Shown: positions 1 to 11,784, counted from the stretch's first letter. The stretch is 64,000 bases of DNA from Chelydra serpentina (GCA_037349315.1 JBAIAC010000030.1:13227501-13291500); one strand, 5' to 3'. Numbers and translations are program-made. The notes: generated by a model from the sequence alone, not told the origin.

Positions 1-1560
1 GGAGGAGGGGAGGCCGTGCCGTCTGGAGGGGCTTCTCCCTCCATATCGCCCGCCATGATGAGCAGGGGAGGAAGGGAAAACTCTTGAGAGGGGGCGTGGG
101 GAGAGGAATTGGGGTGACCACTCCTCCCTGCTAGGCTGCAGGCAGGTGAGGAGGGCACAAAAAGTGGGGACAGGGTTCAGGGTTGTCTCGGACTAGTGCG
201 GGGATAGGGTTCAGTCACCAACTCAAGCTGGGAAATCCGGCTCCTCTTGTTGCACTAGGGGAGGGGATGATATAACAGCATGGGGGTGCAGTGAGATAGG
301 GTCAAAATTAAATGGGAGGGGCACAAGCGCATGGGAGGGGGCGTGGGTTCACAAAAGCGGGGGGCTAATCAGGGCAAACGGAGTTTCAGAGGGAGGGAGA
401 CAACCAACTGGGAATGGGGCAGAAAACCAAGGGACTAGTTTCAGGGCTAGGGCAGGGCAAACAAACAAGGCTGCAGAGGGAGAGGGGCGGGGTGGGCAAA
501 AACTGAAACTAGCAAGGGGCTGGGACCAAAAAAGGAAAGGGGCCCAGATAGCTGCAAGGGGAAATGGGGCAGGTGGCAAGGGACAAAGCAAGGGGCGTGC
601 TGATGGAGGGGGGGGGTCAGTCCAAGGGGAATGGGGAGGGGCACGTGCACCCACGTGCGCTTGTGCAAAGTCAATTGTTGGGCTGGCTGCTGCTTCAGGC
701 CCAAAAGGTGGAAACGGGCTCGGCTAGCCAGGTAAGTGGCTGAGTCCAGAGGTAGGAACCAGGACAGACGGTGAGCAGGCAGCAGAGGTGGTGGTGGTGG
801 AGGAGGGGGCAGCGGTGGTGGTGGGGGTTGGAGGGGGCATAGATGAAGCAGGGGGCAGGCTCTACGCCACACCCCCTGTGCCCCTACAAACACAGTCAAT
901 ACCCCCACCACTAGAGCACAGTTCGAAAAATTACTCAGTTCTTGGAGGCCCCCTCCACGGTGGTCTGCAGAGTCTCCGCCGATGGTCTTCCGGGTCTTCC
1001 TCCTCTGGGTACCAGCAGCTTCCTGGCAGCAAACAGGGCAGCAGCAGCAGCTCCAGCAACTCCAGGCGGTGGTCCGGTGCTCAGGCAGGACCCCTCACAG
1101 ATGGTGATGGTCACAGCAGCGGCTGGAGCAGGGGTCCCTCACACCCATCCTCTGGGGAGAGGGCCAGCAGGCCCCCTCCCCCCCAAGGGGTTGCGGCAGC
1201 AGCAGGAGTAGCAGCAACCAAGGTGTTGGGGGGGGAGGGGGTTCAGCTGCCAGGCAGCCAGCAACCAGAGAGTAGAGTAATGGAAGGGGTGCCTGGCCCA
1301 GCCAGGGGAGAAGCTGGAGCAGCAGCAAACAGCAGCTGGGAGGGCCCAGGGTCAAGCAGCAGCCCCAGCAAGATGAGCAGGAGCAGCAGTCCTCTACCTC
1401 CTTCCTGGCCAGAGGGCTATAGGGAAGTGGTAAGGAACCAGTATGTTCCTATTGGGATCCGGGAAGTGGGTCCTAAAGGATCCCCCCCTTCAGCCTAAGG
1501 GGAGGGATCCACAGGACCTGGATACCAAGTGATTCCGGGGGACAAAAAATGAAAAAACAG
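1..1560. other. G-rich, low-complexity non-coding sequence
   Basis: The first 800 bases are strongly purine-biased on the + strand with many short G runs. From about 780 to 1380 the sequence is rich in GGT and AGC triplets, which translate into Gly/Val- or Ser/Pro-rich frames on both strands. The longest open frame (788-1498, +) is mostly serine, glycine and proline with no recognisable domain. I read it as compositional rather than coding. The stretch may be the internal or 3' part of a retroelement, because it leads into a Tx1-like LINE fragment and an LTR, but the family is not identified. Confidence 0.5.
1138..1465 (+). repeat. Direct repeat, copy A (left of the Tx1 fragment)
   Basis: Two blocks here, around 1138-1165 (CCTCTGGGGAGAGGGCCAG) and 1359-1465 (AGCAAGATGAGCAGG through AGTGGTAAGGAACCAG), recur in the same order at 2080-2191. 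Copy A has about 195 extra bases between the blocks. The end of the repeat resembles the start of the LTR that follows copy B. Confidence 0.7.
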
Positions 1561-1574
1561 GAACGGGAGTGCGG

Positions 1575-2077
1575 TCAAAGGGTCAAACGAAGTGAACCAG
1601 AAGGGGACACCGAGCAGAGAACCCCGGACAGCGCCCACTGCTCCTCAAAGGTGTCAAGGGAGCCAGTGGACGCTGCCCAGAGGAACTCTGCCCGGATGCG
1701 TGAACGAACAGAGGATCGAAAATAGGCCCCACAGTCCCAGGAGCCTCCATCGGCCAACCTCCTCACCCTGGTTTTGTAGATGGCCAGTTTAGCTAGGGCC
1801 AGGAGGAGGTTGACCAGGAGGTCCCGTGACTTCGTGGGCCGCGGATTGGAAGTGCATAAATAAAAAGGTGAGGGGAAAAGTGCAACCAAAACCTCAACAA
1901 AATGTCTAAGAGGAGCCGGAACAGGGGCTGCAGCCTGGCGCACTCTAGATAAATGTGCGCCAGGGTCTCCCTCACGCCGCAAAAGGGGCAGGTGTCGGGG
2001 ATAGGGATGAACCACGCCAAGTACACGCCCGTGCTCACGGCTCTGTGAAGGAGCTGCCAACTGACATCCCCTCGCAC
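1575..2077 (-). pseudogene. Tx1-like LINE, C-terminal end of ORF2 (broken)
   Basis: On the minus strand this encodes the end of a non-LTR retrotransposon polyprotein. About 25-30 codons in, there is a reverse-transcriptase-associated zinc-binding motif, CPFCGVRETLAHIYLEC, followed by ARLQPLFRLL. The reading frame then shifts near 1840-1860 and continues as TKSRDLLVNLLLALAKLAIY and a tail ending SVSPSGSLRLTL before a stop. A Cys-x2-Cys-x7-His-x4-Cys knuckle before the C-terminus is known from the L1/Tx1 group and similar LINEs; assignment to Tx1 is from recognition and not from a search. The endonuclease and most of the reverse transcriptase are missing, as in a 5'-truncated insertion, and the frameshift makes it non-functional. 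Confidence 0.65.
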
Positions 2078-2079
2078 CC

Positions 2080-2191
2080 CTCCTCTGGGGAGAGGGCCAG
2101 CCCCAGCAAGATGAGCAGGAGGAGCAGCAGCAGCCTTCTACCTCCTTCCCGGCCAGAGGGCTATAGGAAAGTGGTAAGGAACCAGTATGTT
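2080..2191 (+). repeat. Direct repeat, copy B (right of the Tx1 fragment)
   Basis: This matches copy A (1138-1465) closely but lacks about 195 internal bases. It runs directly into LTR-like sequence. The pair brackets the Tx1-like fragment. Confidence 0.7.
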
Positions 2192-2751
2192 AGCCCCAGG
2201 CTAAACAAATCCCTGATACCTTATGGCAGTTGCTCCAGGTTAATCAAGACACCTGGGGCCAATTAAGAACTTTCCAGAAGGCAGGGAGGTTAATTGAGAC
2301 ACCTGCAGCCAATCAGGGGCTGGCTGAAACTAGTTAAAAGCCTCCCAGTGAGTCAGTGAGGGGCGCATGTCAGGAGCTGTGGAAGGAGGTTGCGTGTGAG
2401 GAGCTGGGAGCAAGAGGCACTAGGAGCTGAGAGTAAGAGGACGTACTGCTGGAAGATCCTGTGGTGAGGATAAAGGTGTTGGGAGGAGTCCATGGGGAAG
2501 TAGCCCAGGGAGTTGTAGCTGTCGTGCAGTTGTTCCAGGAGACACTCTAAACAGCTGCAATCCACAGGGCCCTGGGCTGGAACCTGGAGTAGAGGGCGGG
2601 CCCGGGTTCCCCCCAAAACTCCCAACTCCTGATCAGACACAGGAGGAGTTAACCTGGATTGTGGATTCTACTAGAGGGGAAGATCTCTGAGGCAAGCAGA
2701 ATCCGCCAATAAGCATAGGACCCACCGAGGTAGAGGAGGAACTTTGTCACA
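2142..2751 (+). mobile_element. LTR, same family as the minus-strand LTR at 17380-18102
   Basis: From about 2142 the sequence aligns with the reverse complement of the 17380-18102 LTR. Shared blocks include GGCTATAG, AGGCTAAACAAATCCCTG, GACACCTGGGGCCAATTAAG, AGCCAATCAGGGGCTGGC and GAAACTAGTTAAAAGCCTCC. It ends in TTTGTCACA at 2751, the same terminus as the other copy. Promoter order fits a + strand LTR: CCAAT-type boxes near 2254 and 2309, then a TATA-like TTAAAAG near 2334. The first ~14 bases expected of the family (TGTGACAGG...) are replaced by unrelated sequence, so the left boundary is not certain. Confidence 0.7.
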
Positions 2752-2887
2752 ATGCATACAAATAGGATAATCATATTCAGCAAACCATAACCTTTCCAAT
2801 GACATTTCCCATGACTTATCTTGCATAAAATATATAATAATTATGATACAATTATATCATACTATATCACTATGAAGAAAATGGGGT

Positions 2888-3056
2888 GCAGTGTCACAGG
2901 AGGTTCTCAGCACTTTTTGAAAATTGCACCCTTTTAAGGCATCTCAAGTTGGGCACCTAAAAATGGAGCACCCAAAATCACTGTTCCCTTATGAACATCT
3001 TGGTCTTGGAGCCAAATTTTAGATTTCCACTTTTGAAAATCTCAGCCCCTATTTGT
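2888..3056. repeat. Old palindromic MITE-like repeat
   Basis: The ends mirror each other: TCTCAGCACTTTTTGAAAAT on the left and CTTTTGAAAATCTCAGCCCC on the right, with GGGCACCTAAAAATGGAGCA between. The same motif type occurs at 23577-23671. Confidence 0.45.
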
Positions 3057-3639
3057 AGAGCACTTGAGAACTTTTTGCATTTTCCTAAGCACAGTAAGGT
3101 CAAGTATCATTAAATCAGAAACTGGACTATTATAGGATTAATATCTACTACCCATCCCTTGAATTACCCAGCCATTAGTTGGTTCAGTTTGCATTAGACA
3201 GTTTGTAACCCTCATAAGAAAAGAATCTAGAAGGATACATTGAATGGACTGAAATTATTTAGCACAGCTGTAATATGTGCCCACACAAATCAAAATGTCA
3301 TTGTGTCAAGAGTTGTTTGTTTACTTATTGTTCCATTTCCCTCTGCAGTTATTGTGATTCATTCCAGTCAAACAGCACCAGGCAGTATTTTCCAGCTATT
3401 GAGATGTTAAAAGTAGCCTATAATTAATGATGATAGAAATTGTAAGCAACTTGAAATGCTTATTCCACTGTGGGTTACTCCATTTTCTGTCTCACGCAGC
3501 TGGTGTTGTCTACATCTAGTGTAATGGATGCGGTGCTGTATATAGTCCTATTTCAAATGCATGAAATTAAACCGCTAGAAAGCTATAAAATCTGGTGGTA
3601 GAAGAAGAATGAGGAAACAGAAGGAAGACAAGCAGATTA

Positions 3640-3772
3640 CAAAGGCGCCAGTAGGAAAGCACTAAAACACATGCTTAATTTTAACCATATGCCTTGGTCC
3701 TGTTGATTGGAACTTAAGCATGAGCTTAAAGTTAAGTATCTGTTTAAGTGCTTTCCTGAATCAGAGCCAAAG
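3640..3772. repeat. Old palindromic MITE-like repeat
   Basis: AGGAAAGCACTAAAACACAT on the left is mirrored by CTGTTTAAGTGCTTTCCTGA on the right, with a second inner pair around GCTTAATTTTAA and CTTAAAGTTAAG. No target duplication could be fixed. Confidence 0.45.
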
Positions 3773-4966
3773 TGGCTAAGGCCTCAACCCTGAAAAGCCT
3801 TGAATAGTTGCATAATTTTATATATGTAAGAAGTCATTGGGACAACTCACATGCCTACACGTATCCAGGATCAGGACGTCACTTAATTAATAGAGTGTTC
3901 ATTTAATTAATAGAGTAACATTTTGTTCACAAGAAAATAGTTCCAGACCATCAGCTAGTGTAAATCAACCAAGCTCCATTGGTCCCAGTGTTTAAATGTG
4001 TGATAAGCAGCCATTTCATCTGAGTTCGGATTGGAAATTCTAAAACTGCTAAAGGTATGCGCAAGAGTTTAGCTCCAGGAAGGAAAGGGGTGTCTCAGGC
4101 CCAACAAGGGATAAGATATTAATAAAACTCTTGTTTACTGTTATAATATTAAAGTTAGGTGTGGTCCAGAGTGTTCTGTCTAATTATTGCTACCTTACTC
4201 CTGTTGTAATAACCACCATTGCAAATCTTTTAAACCGTTAAAGATAGAGGGGAAGGAAGAAAATCAGTTAAAGCATTTGGCATATAAAGTATTAAGTAAA
4301 GATTTGATTTTAACAATATTCTTGTTCCCTTTGCTGTGAATTGTAGGGAGTTTCTAGAAAGAAAAGGGCCCCTATTTGACAGTCTTTTAGATGGTAGTAA
4401 AGATAGTATTAATTGTCCTTTTGGGGAAAAGAAAAGAAGGTGAGTCGGGATGGTCTAGAGTTTCTGTTATTAAAGTCGAATCCCGTTCTCTTTAAGACAA
4501 ACACACACCGAAGAGGACAGAAAGGAATAGCAGAGGGAGAAAATTTGGTTTCGGTCTCTAGCTGTGACTCTTAATTGCAGTTTCCCTGATGGAAAACCAC
4601 AGGCACAGCACATGGTCAATTAGCCATGCTGAGACTTGGCAAATGTACCAGTGTCGGCTTGTTTAGTAGACTGCTTTTATTCATGGAGTCTCTGGTCATG
4701 GGGTCACAGCAGTGCTGCAAAAGATGGAGTTGTCTTAGCCATCTTATGAAACAAAAGGCAAAAAGGGAAAGATAGGAAAGAGAAGAAATAAGGTGGGGAA
4801 GGAACAGGACACACGAGGGAGGAGTTAACAGTAGGAACATAAGTCCCACATTCCAGGTGTTGTTAAGAACTTTGCCACTTCCACCAGCTTTGGCTATATA
4901 ATGGATTCCCTCTCTCTGGCCCAGTCTGGTCATGGTGGATCTCAAGGTGCCAGGAGATGTTGAGGG

Positions 4967-5167
4967 CAGTAGCGTAGCCAGGGGCGGGAGCAGGGGCAGC
5001 AGCCGCTCCCCCACTGAGCAGAAGCGACGCCTTTTTTGTGCTCCGACGCCTTTTGCTCCTGCGCTGCAGCCGGAGCAGAGCATTTTTTTTTTGCTCCCGA
5101 CGCTTTTTGCTCTTAGCGCCTTTTTCAGCTACGCTCCCCCTGTGCTCTAAACCTGGCTACGCCACTG
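4967..5167. mobile_element. hAT-type MITE, 201 bp, exact 8-bp target duplication
   Basis: Terminal inverted repeats CAGTAGCGTAGCCAGG and CCTGGCTACGCCACTG flank a non-coding interior rich in GCTCC and GACGCCTTTT motifs. The 8-bp sequence GTTGAGGG lies directly on both sides (4959-4966 and 5168-5175), the size expected of hAT insertions. The termini match those of the 302-bp elements at 24461 and 48321, so they belong to related families. Confidence 0.92.
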
Positions 5168-5175
5168 GTTGAGGG

Positions 5176-6900
5176 TAGCAGATATGATGGTGAACCTCAT
5201 TCCTTTCAGTTCACTCATCCCCTGCTCCCATTTAGGGACACTGTATGAAGGAAGAAAATATGATGGCCCTGACCCAGTGCCCTTTCTGTATGTATTCATC
5301 ACTACGGTAACTGAGAGCCTTCAAAATTAAGCCCAAGCACACAGTGCAAACATCCAGTTACTATTACCAACCCCCTCCATTGGCTTGTTTGCTCACCATC
5401 TCCTTGCATCTTTGGGCTGGTTATGGCTCCTACATGCTGCTTCTGTGGTGTACAGGGGCTGTAGATATAACGGCAAAGAGCCTGAGGAGAATTCCCCCAG
5501 TGTAGGGAATTCTCCTAGTGTGGGGCCAATGGAAGAGGCCCAGTGCTGCCCTCCACTTATGGGCACTGGCACAGACGGCATGCCGGGGTGGATCTGGGGG
5601 CAGAACAGGCATGCCTGTAGTGCTGAGCATTGTGGGGATTCTGGGCAGCAGTTTGGCCCATAGGCAACTCTCAGCAGGTTGCCATATGTCAGATCAGCCA
5701 CTGAGGCTGATTTAACTCATGCCTGACCATTTCAGTCCCCACACAGCAGCTCAAAATCCAGAGGGTGCAAAGGGCATCAAACCCCCCCCCCCCCCCCAGT
5801 GCTGTGCCGTTCTCCTACCTTGACTTTTAGGTCCCACGGCTGAAATACATACACATGCTCCTACTTTTGTGCATGTGAATAAGACTGCTGACTTCAATGG
5901 CACCTTGATGTGAAGGGTACTCTATTCAAGTGAAGTCATGCAGACGAATAAGTGTTTGCCAGTCTGGAGCCATAGATTGTAAGCTCTTTGGTGCAGGGAC
6001 TAGGCTGTCTTTTACTGTATGTCTGTGCTCTACCTACTACAATGGAGCCCTGACCTGATTAGAGTACAATATAATAAACATTAATAAACAAACAGATTAC
6101 ATCTTCTGTTGTCCTGTCCCCTACTCTCCCATCTCTTTTCACAAACAGCTGAGGGTTGTTATTGCTGTATTTATTCACTATAGGGAAGCTATTACAAAGG
6201 AGGGTTTTATATTTCATTCTGAAGGCAGTATTGGTTTGTGGTCATTTTTACACCTGTGGAACAGAGATCCAGAGCTGTAGGTCAGCTGGTGAGATCTCAC
6301 ACTGACTCTGTCTCTCCTGCTTCCCATAGTCTGTCTTGCGCCTGATAGCTCCATTGGACTTGTGCATCACGCCTACATCATTTCCAACAGGCGGCTGAAA
6401 TCAGCCCAGCTGTGCCTCACTCATCAGGGAGCCTGGCTGAGGAATTTAGGTTTAATGTGCCATATGGCATAGAACACAAGTCCTTGAGCTTTATATACAA
6501 AGGCGAGTAACAAAAGTAATCGAATTTGAAAACACAAAACCAACCAGCCCAGAAAGATCTATTAATCTAAACTGTAGGACAGACCAAACTTTAAAATACT
6601 ATAAAAGTGACTGGAGGCTGACTTCTCTGAGCAAAAGCCCATGGAAAAAAAGATATAAGCGTGTCAGGAAAAGTGATGAAACTATCTTACACATCATTCC
6701 TTTTCATCAAAGACTTAGGCAATGAATCTGACCACTTCACAAAACAAGACAAATAGCCATTCAGAGAGTACTGGGGTTGCTCATATTTCGTTGTCTTAAT
6801 AGAGCTATTCCACCATTCTTCACTTCTCAGATTTGCACCATTTCCCCAACATTCTGCCTTTCAACAATCCCAGAAAGTCCATTTTTGCTCTTTTGTGAGA
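5176..6900. other. No gene seen; contains poly-C tract and LINE tail
   Basis: A 16-base C run lies at 5782-5797. An inverted-repeat relic at about 5830-5960 runs into an L3/CR1-type tail. Open frames around 5385-5715 overlap on both strands and show no family. Nothing recognisable was seen in 6086-6900. Confidence 0.5.
5970..6085 (+). mobile_element. L3/CR1-type LINE 3' tail
   Basis: The stretch AGATTGTAAGCTCTTTGG followed by GCAGGGACTAGGCTGTCTTT and ATGGAGCCCTGACCTG matches the conserved 3' end of an old CR1/L3-group LINE, common in amniotes. Similar tails lie at 26128-26240 (-) and 52983-53078 (+). Confidence 0.6.
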
Positions 6901-8400
6901 GGCTAGTCCTCAGAAATTAATCCTCCCATGTGCAAACCTTCTGCCTGGAGTGGTCAGCAACAATAAAGGCCAGGTTCAAATAGCTAGGGGGGTCCTTCTT
7001 AAAAGTAACACCCACCACTGGCTCAAGTCCCCACACAGAATTTCTGAGATCACTACCTTCTCTGGGTGCCTTAACAGGCAATACTTCCCCACTCACAGAC
7101 ACTGAGTCAGTATGAAACAAGGAAAACATTATTAGGAGGAAAGAGAACAGCATAAATTTGGGAAAACACAGCAACAATCTATCTAGATGAATAATAAATA
7201 AACAGTCCCTCACAGTACATTAACTTGGTTCCCCACTTGCCAGTGGGCATGTCCAGTAGGCAAATGTCCCTTTACCATATCACTTGCCCCTTCCATACCC
7301 ACTAAACCCCACTCGCAGTTTGGTGTTAGTGGGAAACAGTCTCAGAATCCTGAGATGCACTCAGTCAGGCCTGTCTCCAGTCCCTTGGGAAGGGCAGCCT
7401 GGTTCTCTCCTGAGACTCTACCACCTAACGTGATTTCAGCTTTATTTAGTGGCCATGTAGAAAGGACCTTTAGCATCTATTCACCTCTGGTGCAGTCCTC
7501 TGCAGCTTCATCAAAAAGCCACCTTAACATCATGTCCCATTGACAACTCTTCCCAGTAGTACAAGACCCTCAGTACAGAACATAGGACCTTTGAACAGAA
7601 TCCCTGCCACTGGGGAAGTACTCCTTGCTGCAAGATAGAAACCCTTTCCCCCACTCTCATTTCAGTTTTACTGCCCAACCATTCTGAGGTGGTGTAGAGT
7701 TATGGTGACTCCCAAAGTGTTACTGCAGGAATTCTGGGTAAAAAGATTCTGCAAATGAAACCCGCTCTCTTGCGATACTTCTTCCTGTTCAGCAATAGGT
7801 GACTCAGAGAGTTCATTCCCTTCTGGAGCTTCTGTCCACCTTGAGCTTTGGGTAAATATGCAGATAAAGCAACTCTGTAGGCATTCTTCCCCCTGTTCAC
7901 CAACAGATGGGAGCAGAGAGCTCCTTACCCTCTAGAACTTCAGGCCACAGGGCTTACATCAGCATGGCTCATAAAAAAGAATATAAATTCTTGCCTGTTA
8001 TTGTGAGACTTTATGAAAACTTTGAAACCAATACAAAAGCAAAATCAGGGCAAATGATCTCACAGGAAACCACATACCCAATTCCTGCTTAAAATGCAAA
8101 CATACCCCAATATATCTTTCTTATATTTTCATAGGTAGACAGAAACAATCTTGTAGCCACCCTTACTATGTAGTTCTCATGTATCTCTAACCCAGTTGTA
8201 TGGAGAGCAAGAATGACTTTTTCTAGTGTACATCCCTAAATCAGTTTTCTATAACTTCTTAAAGCTAATTATACATTTACCATCAAAGTCATAACCGTCT
8301 GGATTATGGGTTCTGCGACGTTGGTAAACCAGGTGCCAGTTCTTGCCAAGTTTGTAGGCATCTGCTGAGCACTGACAAATTCATAGCTGGAAACCAAACC
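6900..8400. other. No gene seen; probable degraded LTR-type repeat
   Basis: No domain was found in any frame. Sequence texture (reverse poly-A-like TTTATT/AATAAA patches near 7195 and CCAGTGGGCATGTCC-type blocks) resembles minus-strand LTR or internal retroelement sequence as at 30036-30945, but termini and target duplications are not visible. Confidence 0.3.
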
Positions 8401-8411
8401 AGCTCAGCTAT

Positions 8412-9120
8412 ATGTTAATATTGTTCAAGATAGACATTATACTTGTAAGGATGTGTTTAGTGTTTAGACTCTATAAAATACTTGTAAATTGCTGCCTGCA
8501 TTAATCTTACTTGTAATGTCTATATTCCATGCTACAAGGTGAAATGTGTGTGTCTTATAATTGTAAAAATACCTGCTCTGAACCTGTGAACTCAGATAGG
8601 AAAAGAGTCTCCACCTACCCATCCAGGAGGGCTACCAAAATTAAATGGGCCATTGTAGGACAAAAGCTTTGTTGATTGCCCCACCCACCCATGGAGAAGT
8701 AAGTGCAGAAGGCCTCATCCCATTGGTTGGAATGCTACAAGAGGAAACTAAAGATAGTTGACAATGAAGATTTTTCATCTCTTTGCTGTTTGGACTCTTA
8801 CAAGGTCTGGAGCAAAGAAACAAAAATCAGAGATCCCCAGGGTCAACCTGGGTTAGCACAGAACAGACATTTAATTCCAACAGATTACTACACCTCTGTC
8901 ACCTTTTGGAACCATAGATTGCACTCATTTGTGCAAATATGTTGCCAGCTTTAACTTTTAAATAACTCATTTCTTTTTCCTAGTTAATAAATCCTTAATT
9001 GGTTTACTATAAGTATACTTAATTGGTATACTCGGCTACCAGTGTTGTCTTTGGTGTCCGATCTTAGGTACAAATTGATCTGGGGTAAGTGACTGGTCTC
9101 TTGGGCCTGGGAGCAACCTG
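8412..9120 (+). mobile_element. LTR-like interspersed repeat
   Basis: A block ending GGTGTCCGATCTTAGGTACAAATTGATCTGGGGTAAGTGACTGG, here given only by position (about 9053-9097), is familiar as a high-copy turtle LTR-type repeat. An AATAAA signal lies near 8986. Clear TG/CA ends with a target duplication were not found, so class and limits are inferred. Confidence 0.4.
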
Positions 9121-9139
9121 AATATCTGTATGTTTACTG

Positions 9140-9240
9140 TATGTTCCATTCCATGCATCCGATGAAGTGGGTTCTTAACCCACGAAAGCTTATGCTGAAA
9201 TAAATGTGTTAGTCTCTAAGGTGCCACAGGTATTTTTCTT
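9140..9240 (+). repeat. Interspersed repeat 3' end with a hammerhead-like hairpin
   Basis: The sequence GATGAAGTGGGTT, CTT, AACCCACGAAAGC forms a perfect 7-bp stem (GTGGGTT/AACCCAC), followed by a small GC-TTAT-GC hairpin and TTAGTCTCTAAGGTGCCACA. This 3' end is known as a high-copy element in reptile genomes; I do not know its family with certainty. Confidence 0.6.
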
Positions 9241-10326
9241 GTTTTCTTTTTGCTAAATATCTTGTGATTTTTGGTGTTAGTGACCATTTATCACTAAGTC
9301 CAGCTGCCTGAGTGGCAAGATAGAGTCTGGAGAGCCCAAGGGAACTGTCTGTGACTCCATAGTCAGACTGTTAAAGTGATCCAGGAGTTTACATTGGTTA
9401 CTGGGTTGGTGAAATCTAATTATAGAACACATCACCCGCTTGGGGTGTCTGCCCTTCTTTGGACAGTGTGCCCTGAGGTTGGCACTCATGGTCATGAGCC
9501 ACTCCATAGAGCATGGCAGGCTCTTCTTTGACTGCTTGTGAGGCACCAGGCCTAATAATTTCTTGTCTATTTCCATTTTTTATTGATCCTATCAAATAGG
9601 CAAAGAAAAGCATCCCTAATACTACTGAAGGCATGTTCATTGAACGTCAACATGGAAAGCACACAGTTTAGGATATGTGGCATCTCTGAGTCATTAACCC
9701 TTTCATGGGAGGCAGAAAAAAAGTCAATTTTCCAGATATCCCCACTAAAAGTGATCAATATAGCAGAAACTACTGCATGAAAAAAGACAGATCTTACTTA
9801 CTGTTTTATTTATTTTTGAAGTATTGACATCCCTTAAGCAACCTTTTCCCAAGTATGAATCTCTTCCCCAGTGAGGTTTCCCCATCGTTATGAATCAACC
9901 AGTGTTGCCTAGAGCAACAAAAAGTTGGCTATGAATGAGGAGAAATGTGAAAATAAGAAACTCAGACCTTCAGAAGCTCCTTTTCACATACATTTTCTAT
10001 AGTGTGAAAAACACCAATATAAATTGTTGCCAGAGGGTCTCGAAGGCTGTTGATGATGTCCTTTCAGGTGCACAATTTAAACACTTTCAGTCCTAGGATA
10101 TATGAGAAATCTTCATGGGAGCTGGATTTTATGGAATAGAAATATTAACTGGCCAGAACTACTAAACAGGAAAACAGAGAACCTAGACCCAAATTCTGAT
10201 GGCTTTATTCAAATCACCCACCTTGCCCCTGGAATCAGTGAGACTGCTTGTTGGATATGACCCCTCGTCTCACAGATGTTGTGCAACTTCCCTCACAAAG
10301 CTCCTGTCATAGTTCCTCAAACTTGA
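9241..10326. other. No gene seen
   Basis: Several short overlapping open frames occur on both strands (9277-9780), none with recognisable motifs. No repeat ends were found. Confidence 0.5.
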
Positions 10327-10334
10327 TCTGCACC

Positions 10335-10586
10335 CAGGGCCGGCGCGCCCACTAGGCGACCCCAGGTGGTTGCCTAGGGCGCCACGATTTGGGGGGCGGC
10401 TCACCGCGGCTGCCTCCCACCTCCACGGTGGAGCTGGGGCAGTGCCGTGGGTGGGGGGAGGCTGCCGCAGGCGGGGGGCCTGCCGGGGGGGGCGGTGTTA
10501 GCTGGGCGGGGGGGAGGGGGAAGAGGGCGCAGGGCTGATGCAAGGAAGTTTCGTCTAGGGCGCAAAACTTCCTTGCACCAGCCCTG
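10335..10586. mobile_element. hAT-type MITE, 252 bp, exact 8-bp target duplication
   Basis: The element starts CAGGGCCGGCGCGCCCACTA and ends CTTGCACCAGCCCTG; the first and last 12-13 bases are inverted repeats with two or three mismatches. The direct repeat TCTGCACC flanks it (10327-10334 and 10587-10594). The interior is very GC-rich (runs of G near 10450-10520) and non-coding; frames on both strands through it are compositional. Confidence 0.92.
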
Positions 10587-10594
10587 TCTGCACC

Positions 10595-11784
10595 ATCCTT
10601 GTTGTGCCTGTCCTGGGTCCCCCTTTAGCAGACGATGGTTAATTGTAGTCAGTGCTCCCAATTATGTGGTGAATTTTTTGATGGGGATAAAGCCAGAACC
10701 ACTAAATCTGGGCAGTGCCAAAACTTGCATAGTGTCAGCTCAGATATACAGCAGGTCAAAGAAGAAGCAGTGAGAGCTAGTGAACCATTTACTTAAGGTC
10801 GAAGGATTTTGTCGTTCACTGAACAAATACTGTATAAAGAATTTTTTTAAATGCTTATTCGATCTCTCCTGTATTGCCTCACCCATCTCCAGTGAACAAT
10901 ATTCCCTTTGTCCCAACCAAACACAGCAGAAGATAGCAGTGAAACCACGATGAATTGAAGAAGCTCATTTGCCATTGCTCAAAAACATAGTAAGTTCGTG
11001 GCAGCATCACTCAAACCTGACCCTGAGTATATCCACTTCTGTCTGCATGGAGCTATCACTGGAAAGAAAGAAAGAAAGAAAGAAAGAAATTCACAGTGCA
11101 ATATTTTTTCTTGAACCTATCCAAATATTTCCTTATTTAGAGTTAATTTGGTTGTACTGACATGAGGACAGTGCCAGTGAGAGAGAGAAGGCTTTATTCA
11201 GTCCACCAGCAAGTAACTCTGTGAGAGAAACAGAAATAGAGAAGGAACAGTGTGCTCATGGGGAGGATATTCATGAAATGCTCCCCCCATTATCTGATAA
11301 GTTCTGTGTTCTAACCAGTGCTTTGATTTCCATTCAGCTGACTCCGCTCTCTTTTAAACTCTAAAGGCCATTTTAATCACTTGAAGTTGTTGTAGATGCC
11401 ACCTCAGAGAGGTTAGGGGTTGAGGAGGATGGTTTGAGCTTTCCTTAGAGACTAAAACAGAAAAAGGGGGAATCTGAACTCAACCATCATTATGTCATTA
11501 GTACCCAGATGGGAGTGTCTTTTTTTTTGTTTGTTTTTTAAAGAGGAACCATTTAAAAAAAAAAAAAGCTATTTTCAATAGGCATTGCAATTGTCAGTCC
11601 TTAGGGTATTTATTACTCTGAAGGACAAAAAATACATACTATACTGACAGCAAATGTGAGGAAGAAATGAAACTATGTGAAAAAAGTCTGTTCCATCATC
11701 CGAACTAGTCTGGTTTGTATCTGCATCATCTCCAGATCTCCCTCTAATATTAGGCACATTTTGTACATTCATCTTTCTTTCCCA
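10595..11784. other. No gene seen; (GAAA)n microsatellite
   Basis: A GAAA/AAAG microsatellite lies at 11062-11089 and A- and T-rich runs near 11521-11568. No repeat family or exon was recognised. Confidence 0.5.

Larger units (their letters stand above)
2752..4958. other. No gene seen; AT-rich DNA with palindromic repeat relics
   Basis: No convincing open frame. Two old inverted-repeat relics are listed separately (2888-3056 and 3640-3772). A short imperfect tandem pair containing CATTTAATTAATAGAG lies at about 3880-3920. The rest shows no recognisable family. Confidence 0.5.

Noticed and set aside
447..911. 154-codon minus frame with poly-Pro
   Set aside because: It is produced by G-rich sequence on the + strand; no family features.
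788..1498. 236-codon + frame rich in Ser, Gly and Pro
   Set aside because: The composition follows AGC/GGT-rich low-complexity DNA, other frames are open in the same place, and there is no domain.
4616..5083. 155-codon minus frame
   Set aside because: It runs into the hAT MITE at 4967 and has no domain.
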